Shown in pieces: positions 59,040 through 64,000 of a DNA stretch of 64,000 nucleotides. The first letter of the stretch is position 1; each line of letters opens with the position of its first letter. The position numbers were made by a program, and so were the translations under genes. The stretch lies in contig NZ_JAVBXX010000008.1 in assembly GCF_030824335.1 (NCBI RefSeq), forward strand, positions 36,388-100,387, read 5' to 3'. This DNA is from Azonexus sp. (lineage in GTDB: Bacteria; Pseudomonadota; Gammaproteobacteria; Burkholderiales; Rhodocyclaceae). The notes beneath the pieces are model-generated. The model had not been told where the DNA came from. It worked only from the letters and a program-made list of their open reading frames with translations, and searched no databases.

Positions 59040-60171
59040 GGAGAGTGCTCCTGATGGCAGCCAGAAGACAGAGCAGATCGGCAGGTTCGGGCGCTTGCTT
59101 GCGGGTGGCAACGAAGGAACGTACTTCCGGCAACAGGGCATGCGCTTCGTGGTCCGCCAGTTCAATGCCTAGTCCGGCATAAACGACTTGTACGGCACGC
59201 GAGCCGGAATGCTTGCCCAGCACGATGCGATGCGCCTGACCGACTTCACGCGGGTCGAAGCCCTGATAGTTGTCCGGGTGCTTGAGCAGTCCATCGACAT
59301 GGATGCCGGCTTCGTGCGTGAAGGCACCAGCGCCGACGACACTTTTCTGCCACGGCACGGCCCGCCCGGAGGCGCTGGCGACAATGCTCGAGAGCGCCGG
59401 GAAACCTTTGAGGTCAATGCCGGTGTCGATGCCATAGAGTTTCTGCAGGCCGAGTACGACTTCTTCCAGCGGAGCATTGCCGGCGCGTTCGCCGAGTCCG
59501 TTCACCGTGGTGTTGACATGCGTTGCGCCGGCTTTGCAAGCGGCCAGCGTATTGGCGGTAGCCAGGCCCATGTCGTCGTGGGCATGCATTTCGATTTCGA
59601 GATCGGTGTGGGCACGCAGTGCGGAAATTCGTTCGAAGGTGCCGAAGGGTTCGAGAATGCCCAGCGTGTCGGCAAAGCGCAGGCGTCGGGCGCCGGCTCG
59701 TTCGGCCGTTTCAGCCAGGCGGAACAGGAAATCCATGTCGGCGCGTGAGGCGTCTTCACAGCCCAGGCCGACTTCCAGCCCCAGATTGAGTGCGGCGCCG
59801 ATATAGCGGGGCAACTCACGCAACAGCCAGCTACGTTCCTGCTTCAATTTGTAGGCCAGGTGCTGATCGGAGGCCGGTACGGAAATGTCGATCAGATGGG
59901 CGCCCAAGCCGCTGCAGGCGGCAATATCATCCGGGTGCATGCGGCTCCACACCATCAGGCGCGAACGCAAGCCCAGATTGGCGACGGCGCGGATCGATTC
60001 ACGCTCCTCGGCGCCCATGGCCGGGATACCGACCTCCAGTTCCGGGATGCCAATACTTGCCAGTCGGGAAGCAATGGCCAGTTTTTCGTCGAGCGAGAAC
60101 GCTACGCCAGCCGACTGCTCGCCATCGCGCAGGGTGGTGTCGTTGATCGTGACAAAGGTGGGCTGGGTCAT
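59032..60171 (-). CDS. nifV: Homocitrate synthase NifV
   Basis: A 379-residue member of the isopropylmalate/homocitrate synthase family, with [17 protein letters not shown] at the N-terminus, GAEDAS-like [13 protein letters not shown], the [16 protein letters not shown] metal site and [15 protein letters not shown]. It condenses acetyl-CoA and 2-oxoglutarate to homocitrate, an organic ligand of FeMo-co. AAGGAGA precedes the ATG. A consensus -24/-12 promoter lies only 25-39 bp upstream and a NifA-type site about 100 bp upstream, so nifV heads a NifA-dependent operon running to nifM. Confidence 0.96.
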   Translation of the reverse strand: MTQPTFVTINDTTLRDGEQSAGVAFSLDEKLAIASRLASIGIPELEVGIPAMGAEERESIRAVANLGLRSRLMVWSRMHPDDIAACSGLGAHLIDISVPASDQHLAYKLKQERSWLLRELPRYIGAALNLGLEVGLGCEDASRADMDFLFRLAETAERAGARRLRFADTLGILEPFGTFERISALRAHTDLEIEMHAHDDMGLATANTLAACKAGATHVNTTVNGLGERAGNAPLEEVVLGLQKLYGIDTGIDLKGFPALSSIVASASGRAVPWQKSVVGAGAFTHEAGIHVDGLLKHPDNYQGFDPREVGQAHRIVLGKHSGSRAVQVVYAGLGIELADHEAHALLPEVRSFVATRKQAPEPADLLCLLAAIRSTLHV

Positions 60172-60195
60172 GGCAATCTCCTTGCCTACTTCTTA

Positions 60196-60210
60196 GCAAG
60201 GCGGGTGCCA
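60196..60210 (-). promoter_or_regulatory. Sigma54 (-24/-12) promoter of nifV
   Basis: Minus-strand TGGCAC-CCGCC-TTGC matches the consensus TGGCAC-N5-TTGC exactly. Transcription would start near 60184, giving a leader of about 13 bases that still contains the AAGGAGA ribosome site of nifV. Confidence 0.88.
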
Positions 60211-60264
60211 GTTTTTAAGCTGTTGAATTTTATATGTTATTTTTTGTGCCCCAGAGGGGCTGTC

Positions 60265-60294
60265 AGCGGCTTGTCGCAAATGCGACAAGCCGCT
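60265..60294. promoter_or_regulatory. NifA upstream activator site within a 30-bp palindrome
   Basis: TGT-N10-ACA (60272-60287), the NifA-binding consensus, is centred about 95 bp upstream of the predicted nifV start site, a normal distance. It sits inside a longer perfect dyad with 14-bp arms and a two-base centre (60265-60294). The dyad is also directly after the end of the preceding gene (60304), so it could help end that transcript, although no T-run follows. Confidence 0.7.
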
Positions 60295-60303
60295 TGCTGT
60301 CCA

Positions 60304-61272
60304 TTACACCGAGTAAGGACGATGCAGCCAGCCGCGGATGACGTCCACGTCTTTTTGCGGCAGGTAGGCGAAATCAGCCAGTGCGTCTTCGACGGTAGCC
60401 TGGGCAACCCAGTGCGGGACAGCCTTGGTCGTCAGCATGTGGAAATACCACGCCATGGGATAGCCGACGGCGCGGTCAAAATGATTCAGGGCTTCTTGCA
60501 GCTTGAGCCCGGTGGTGCCGGGGCTGGCTTCGAATTCCGGTGGGTCGCCGGCCAGCGTGGCGATGGGTTGGGCGCGAAATACCGGCTGATGGTAACGATC
60601 CAGATGTTCGCGGGTGGCAATCACCCAGTGGTTGGCGTAGACGCTGGCCGAACCGGCGCTGCTCTTCGTCCAGTCTTCGATCATCCGGTGAATGCCGGCG
60701 GGCTCGGGTTTCTGCGCCAGCATGCGGTGCAGGAAGCCGCCGATGTGCTGAATCCGCCGGAAAGTGTAATGCGGCAAGCCGAGCAGTTTTGGCGATTCGT
60801 TGTTGCCCCGTGGGTCGACCAGTTCTTCAATGGTCGTCGGGTCATTGCTGAATAGCTGATGTACTTGCATTTCCTGCAAACTTTCGATCTCCAGTTGCAG
60901 GAAATCGTCGGTTGCATCGCCCACCGTGGCGGTCAGATAGTGTGTCTGGCCGACCAGGCGGGTAGCGTACAACTGCTCCCCCGCGTGGTCGTCGATCAGT
61001 TGCTGCATGTCGCCGTCGTTGGCGTCCAGTGCATCTTCCACCCATTGCTCGAGATTGTCGGTGACCCGTTGACCTGCGCCATCGACGATGCCACCCAAGC
61101 GATACCAGCCACCCCGGCTCAGGGCGTGGCGAAATTTCCAGTCGGGCAACTCGGTATTCAGCGCCTTGGCCAGGCTGGTCGTGCCGGCACTGACCGGTGT
61201 GCGGACGCAGGTTTCGACAATCGCCGGGGCGAGCGATTTGCAGTATTCAATCCAGGCCTGATTGGTCTTCAT
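60304..61272 (-). CDS. nif-cluster protein of unknown function (322 aa)
   Basis: A 322-residue soluble protein with no signal peptide, membrane helix or cysteine cluster. It begins MKTNQAWIEYCKSLAPAIVE and includes WKFRHALSRGGWYRLGGIV, DDHAGEQLYATRLVG and FDRAVGYPMAWYFHML segments. I do not recognise a family. It follows the LRV iron-sulfur gene by 10 bases with AGGGA upstream of its ATG, in the nifK-T-fdx-Y-orf-lrv operon, and is the last gene before the separate nifV promoter. The location implies a role in nitrogenase maturation or protection; nothing in the sequence shows which. Confidence 0.8.
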   Translation of the reverse strand: MKTNQAWIEYCKSLAPAIVETCVRTPVSAGTTSLAKALNTELPDWKFRHALSRGGWYRLGGIVDGAGQRVTDNLEQWVEDALDANDGDMQQLIDDHAGEQLYATRLVGQTHYLTATVGDATDDFLQLEIESLQEMQVHQLFSNDPTTIEELVDPRGNNESPKLLGLPHYTFRRIQHIGGFLHRMLAQKPEPAGIHRMIEDWTKSSAGSASVYANHWVIATREHLDRYHQPVFRAQPIATLAGDPPEFEASPGTTGLKLQEALNHFDRAVGYPMAWYFHMLTTKAVPHWVAQATVEDALADFAYLPQKDVDVIRGWLHRPYSV

Positions 61273-61282
61273 GGGCGTTTCC

Positions 61283-62047
61283 CTAAGGGTTTTCGTTTGA
61301 GGCTTCGGCGAGGCGAGCTTTTGCGGCTTCACGGATTTCTGTTTCCGGGTCTTCCAGCAAGGGCGCCAGGCATTCGAGTGGTGCGTTGGCAATCGCTGCG
61401 AGGCGTACCCACCATTCGTCATCGTTCAGCAGACGCGCTGCCAGTTCCGGGAGTGCGCGTTCCGCGACAATGGCGCGAACCTCGGGCTCGGGGTCTGCCA
61501 GCATCAGGTGCAGGGCGAAGGAGGGCAGGCGGCTGGCCAATACCTTGCGCACTTCACGTTCCGGATCTTTGATCAGTTTGGTCAGTTGGCTGTGCGGCAA
61601 ACGACGGGCCACGGTGGCCCGGATCAGGTAGTCAGGGTCGCTGATCAATCGGCCGAGCAGGGCTTCCGGCAGGCGGGCGGCTACCGACAGCCGGACTTCA
61701 CGGTCCGGGTCCTTGAGCATGCCTTCCAGTTGTTCAACCGGCAGGCGGCTGGCCACAACGCGGCGGACCACTTCGTCCGGGTCGGATTTCAGGCGAAATA
61801 TCTCGTCGACCGCAGCATAACGGGCCGCGATGGCCCGTCGTTCCCAGAAAATATCGTCCAGGTATTTCGCGGCCTCTTCCCGATTCTGGCGCAGGAAGCG
61901 GTCGATTTGCCGACCGCTGTGGGCGCGAATGCAGGCGTCGCCCGGATGGCAGCGCAGCCCGTTGAGAAAGTCGGGAAAGTAGGCGCAGCCTGAACACAGG
62001 CCGAGCCGGCCGATGCCCGCCTGGGCTGCCGTCACCTCACTCGTCAT
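61283..62047 (-). CDS. Leucine-rich-variant (LRV) repeat protein with N-terminal Fe-S cluster
   Basis: A 254-residue protein. The N-terminus has C18, C21, C33 and C39 (LCSGCAYFP and LRCHPGDAC), the likely 4Fe-4S ligands. The remainder is about seven 24-residue LRV repeats of the form DPD-EVRR-VA-RLP---L--L (for example DPDREVRLSVAARLP and DPEREVRKVLASRLP). This matches the LRV protein encoded in the Azotobacter vinelandii nif region, whose structure showed an alternating alpha/3-10 superhelix beside a Fe-S cluster domain. Role unknown, possibly a redox-sensitive binding scaffold. Overlaps the preceding gene by 11 bp. Confidence 0.92.
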   Translation of the reverse strand: MTSEVTAAQAGIGRLGLCSGCAYFPDFLNGLRCHPGDACIRAHSGRQIDRFLRQNREEAAKYLDDIFWERRAIAARYAAVDEIFRLKSDPDEVVRRVVASRLPVEQLEGMLKDPDREVRLSVAARLPEALLGRLISDPDYLIRATVARRLPHSQLTKLIKDPEREVRKVLASRLPSFALHLMLADPEPEVRAIVAERALPELAARLLNDDEWWVRLAAIANAPLECLAPLLEDPETEIREAAKARLAEASNENP

Positions 62048-62303
62048 CGACCTTGGCGGCGATCAGGATGCCGGTGGCGTTGGCCGGGTCATTGGTCAGT
62101 TCCAGGCAGTGACCGGTGGCCCCGGAGATCAAGTAGAGATCGTAGCCGGTGACGCTGCTGGCTACCTTGTAGCGCGGCGATACGTCGTTTTCACTACATT
62201 CGGTGAAGTGCATCTCGGGAAAGCTTTTGCGCAGACTGGCGGCGCTGGCATCCCGCATGACGGCTGCCCCGACTTGAGCGAGCTGATCTGGCGTGATCAT
62301 CAT
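62037..62303 (-). CDS. Small nif-linked protein (possibly DUF6129 family)
   Basis: An 88-residue soluble protein (MITPDQLAQVGAAVMRDAS..., ending NATGILIAAKVDDE). The HCLELTNDPANATGI segment and overall length recall a small family found only in nif clusters, which I believe is DUF6129, but I cannot verify this. Two adjacent ATG codons are possible (62303 and 62300); the first overlaps the nifY stop (ATGA) and GAGGAG lies just upstream. It overlaps the LRV gene by 11 bp, so nifY, this gene and lrv are tightly coupled. Confidence 0.8.
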   Translation of the reverse strand: MMITPDQLAQVGAAVMRDASAASLRKSFPEMHFTECSENDVSPRYKVASSVTGYDLYLISGATGHCLELTNDPANATGILIAAKVDDE

Positions 62304-63028
62304 GACTCCTCGGATTCGAGTTCTTCTTCGAAACGGGCCAGTGAAGCCGACGGTACACCCATGATTTGGGCCAGCCAGGGCGGCGGGCTGCTCAGGCGTC
62401 CCTGCAATTCGACCAGCACTTCGCGGCTCTGGCCGCCTTCCGGCTTCTTGACCGGATGAACACCGGCACGAACGACCTTGGCTGCCGCCGGACCGCCAAT
62501 CGATTGCACATAGACAATCTGGCAGTCGCCGATCAGCGCCGAGCGCGAGGCATTCTTGTCTTCGGCGGCATCGGCTTCGGCCGTGCTGCGGATGTCGATC
62601 AGACGGATTTCCTGCTGACTGACCTGATAGACCAGGAAACGGTCGCATGAGCCGAAGTGACCATCCAGGTTTTCGCCGCGATTGGCGGCGAAGGCGACGC
62701 GGATCGAGCCGGGCATTTCGCCGTCGTTATAGCGGTCGACCGCAGGGAAGTCGTTGTTTTCGACGCCTTGTCCCCAGAGCAGGCGGACGGCTTCCTTCAG
62801 CGCTTCGCCTTCGACGCCGACATGGCAGCCTTGATCGGCAAAGTCGCCGGCCAGGATGACGCGCAGGTCTTCAACGGTGAGCTTGCCGAGTTTGCTTTCG
62901 GTCAATGGCGCATCGAGTTTTTCGATCAATGCGCCGACCAAGGCACGGACATCGAGTCCGTTCAAGGCACGGGCGGCGAGTGCGATGCGCAGGGCGGCTT
63001 CGCGGGAGGCTACGGGCGATTCGGACAT
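62300..63028 (-). CDS. nifY: NifY/NafY-type FeMo-cofactor binding protein
   Basis: A 242-residue protein. The N-terminal helical domain (about 1-100) is of the NafY type, and residues about 105-225 form the NifX/NifB-C FeMo-co-binding domain (VAFAANRGENLDGHFGSCDRFLVYQV, then CQIVYVQSIGGPAAAKVVRAGVHPVKK). The NLDGHFGSC histidine-cysteine segment is the expected cofactor-contact region. Such proteins hold FeMo-co or bind apo-MoFe protein until the cofactor is inserted. The ATG at 63028 has AGGAG upstream. A near-perfect copy of the iterated palindrome lies inside the gene (62731-62744, one mismatch). Confidence 0.92.
   Translation of the reverse strand: MSESPVASREAALRIALAARALNGLDVRALVGALIEKLDAPLTESKLGKLTVEDLRVILAGDFADQGCHVGVEGEALKEAVRLLWGQGVENNDFPAVDRYNDGEMPGSIRVAFAANRGENLDGHFGSCDRFLVYQVSQQEIRLIDIRSTAEADAAEDKNASRSALIGDCQIVYVQSIGGPAAAKVVRAGVHPVKKPEGGQSREVLVELQGRLSSPPPWLAQIMGVPSASLARFEEELESEES
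62731..62744. repeat. Iterated palindrome, one mismatch, inside nifY
   Basis: AGCGGTCGACCGCA, differing from the 14-bp consensus only at the first base; read on the minus strand as AVDR. Confidence 0.6.
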
Positions 63029-63102
63029 GTTGGGCTCCTGGCTGAGTCTTCAGTGGAACACCGGGATCGGTCTGGCGTGATGCCCGGTGCTCGGCTCAAG
63101 AT

Positions 63103-63294
63103 TCAGGCCGGGCTGATGCAACCCGACGGGCAGACATCGACGCACAACGGGGAGTCGTTGTGGCCGTCGCATTCCGTGCAGGTAGCGCCGTCGATCTTGA
63201 AGAAGATCTTGCCGGAGCTGATTGCCTTGGTCGGGCAAACCGGCTTGCAGTCGCCACAGGCGGTGCACATGTCGGGATCGATTTTCATTGCCAT
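63103..63294 (-). CDS. 2[4Fe-4S] ferredoxin, nif-associated
   Basis: A 63-residue ferredoxin with two cluster motifs: C10-x2-C13-x2-C16-x3-C20-P and C39-x2-C42-x8-C51-x3-C55-P. The longer x8 loop in the second motif (CDGHNDSPLC) is characteristic of nif-type (FdxN-like) 8Fe ferredoxins, which donate electrons to nitrogenase or to NifB-linked assembly. A ninth cysteine (C59) lies near the C-terminus. AGGAGA precedes the ATG. It sits between nifT and nifY. Confidence 0.94.
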   Translation of the reverse strand: MAMKIDPDMCTACGDCKPVCPTKAISSGKIFFKIDGATCTECDGHNDSPLCVDVCPSGCISPA

Positions 63295-63368
63295 GATTTT
63301 TCTCCTATCAAACCGCTTCCGTTGCCTGGCTATTCAACATGGCTGGGGGGCGGGCAGTTTCAACTGGG

Positions 63369-63596
63369 TCAGTCTTCAGCCGCGCCAAGACGCTTGGCAC
63401 GCAGGGAAATTGGCAGGCGAGGTGGCTTGGCGATGGGATCGATGTAATACGTACCGCCGTTGTCCAGTTTCAGTTCGCCGCCCCATTTTTCCGGGGTGTC
63501 GAACTCAATCGATTCGATGGACGCTTCCAGATCGCGCTTCGGAAGGTAAAACACCAGCCCGCCGCTGGCGCTTTGCTGGATCATGATATTAGCCAT
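63369..63596 (-). CDS. nifT: NifT
   Basis: A 75-residue NifT/FixU protein: starts MANIMIQQSASGGLVFYLPK, with EFDTPEKWGGELKLDNG and a YYIDP segment. NifT is conserved directly after nifK in most diazotrophs; mutants have little phenotype, so its role is unclear. The ATG at 63596 has AGGAG upstream, 64 bp after nifK. Confidence 0.94.
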   Translation of the reverse strand: MANIMIQQSASGGLVFYLPKRDLEASIESIEFDTPEKWGGELKLDNGGTYYIDPIAKPPRLPISLRAKRLGAAED

Positions 63597-63660
63597 TTGA
63601 CACTCCTGCAGAACCGGCAGAGTGGCAGGGTTTCCCCTGTCGCCCTGCCGGTGATCCGGT

Positions 63661-64000
63661 TTAGCGAACCAGGTCGAAGTTGAAGTCGGTGGTGCCCATG
63701 CCGATGGTTTCCTTGTCGAGTTGCTCAAGGACTGCATTGGTCAGTTGGGTAACCACGGACATCATGCCTTCGTAGCCTAGGGTCGTTGCACGGTGCATGT
63801 GGTGACGGTCGAAGATCGGGAAGCCGATACGGATCAGCGGTACTTCGAACTCTTCACCCTTGTACTTGGTGTCGCGCTGGATGTACTTGCCGTAGGAGTT
63901 GCCGATCAGGAAGTCCGGCTTGTCCGTGAAGCACAGGCTGCGCATGTGCCACAGGTCGTTGCCGGCATAGACCTTGCCATTGACGCCGAACGGGCTGGAG
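63661..64000 (-). CDS. nifK: Nitrogenase MoFe protein beta chain, C-terminal fragment
   Basis: The last 112 codons of nifK; the gene continues past the right edge. The visible part reads FGVNGKVYAGNDLWHMRSL, then DFLIGNSYGKYIQRDT, IRIGFPIFDRHHMHR and the C-terminal TTDFNFDLVR, all matching NifK. It is part of the heterotetramer that carries the P-cluster and FeMo-co and reduces N2. nifH and nifD should lie upstream, beyond the window. Confidence 0.95.
   Translation of the reverse strand, partial: SSPFGVNGKVYAGNDLWHMRSLCFTDKPDFLIGNSYGKYIQRDTKYKGEEFEVPLIRIGFPIFDRHHMHRATTLGYEGMMSVVTQLTNAVLEQLDKETIGMGTTDFNFDLVR

Noticed and set aside
60265..60294. The 30-bp dyad purely as a Rho-independent terminator for the 322-residue gene
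   Set aside because: No T-run follows on the minus strand, and its TGT-N10-ACA position fits a NifA site better; a minor terminator role stays open.

Overview
The window reads as chromosomal DNA of a nitrogen-fixing betaproteobacterium, most likely a member of the Rhodocyclales near Dechloromonas/Azonexus. This rests on gene content and order (dapA-bamC, accA-tilS, ilvE-zinc finger-waaF, a compact nif cluster with an LRV iron-sulfur protein), the GC-rich base composition, and the abundance of HDOD, CACHE and GGEEF signalling proteins. The genus is inference. No insertion sequence, integrase, CRISPR array or rRNA was seen.

Layout. 1-13 kb is accessory in character: the N-terminus of a XylR/DmpR-type sigma54 activator, a BenE-family transporter divergent from a MocR/PdxR regulator, a LysR regulator divergent from an alpha/beta hydrolase and an MFS permease, a DUF1127 protein, tRNA-Arg(CCT), a CACHE chemoreceptor, Uup, and a second copy of the same MFS permease type. 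Both MFS genes are followed by a tiny overlapping membrane-protein gene. 13-29 kb is mostly housekeeping (MBL hydrolase, alkylbase glycosylase, accA, tilS, dapA, bamC, rlmD, Bax-inhibitor-1, tRNA-Ser(TGA), cobalamin adenosyltransferase, hydroxypyruvate isomerase family, rhlE) mixed with HDOD proteins and a PP2C phosphatase. 29-34 kb holds two overlapping sensor-kinase genes. 34-39 kb holds a UgpB-like binding protein, ugpQ and alaS.

39-46 kb is a long minus-strand run (ilvE, zinc-finger protein, waaF, NTF2-like, YheT-like, phosphomannomutase, EAL-HDOD). It is followed on the plus strand by a NUDIX-secreted protein-mnmA operon, purB with two small genes, a CapA-like protein, cytochrome c', cytochrome b561 and a diguanylate cyclase.

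56-64 kb is the nif cluster on the minus strand, in transcription order: nifK (partial), nifT, 2[4Fe-4S] ferredoxin, nifY, small orf, LRV iron-sulfur protein, 322-aa unknown, then nifV, cysE, helical-repeat orf, nifW, nifZ, nifM. Together these serve nitrogenase structural assembly, FeMo-cofactor handling, homocitrate synthesis, cysteine supply and Fe-protein/P-cluster maturation. nifV has its own textbook -24/-12 promoter and a TGT-N10-ACA NifA site, so the cluster appears to be at least two transcription units.

Points most worth following: the duplicated MFS plus small membrane protein pair, an iterated palindrome (TGCGGTCGACCGCA) scattered through coding and non-coding DNA, the nifV promoter, and three uncharacterised nif-linked genes.
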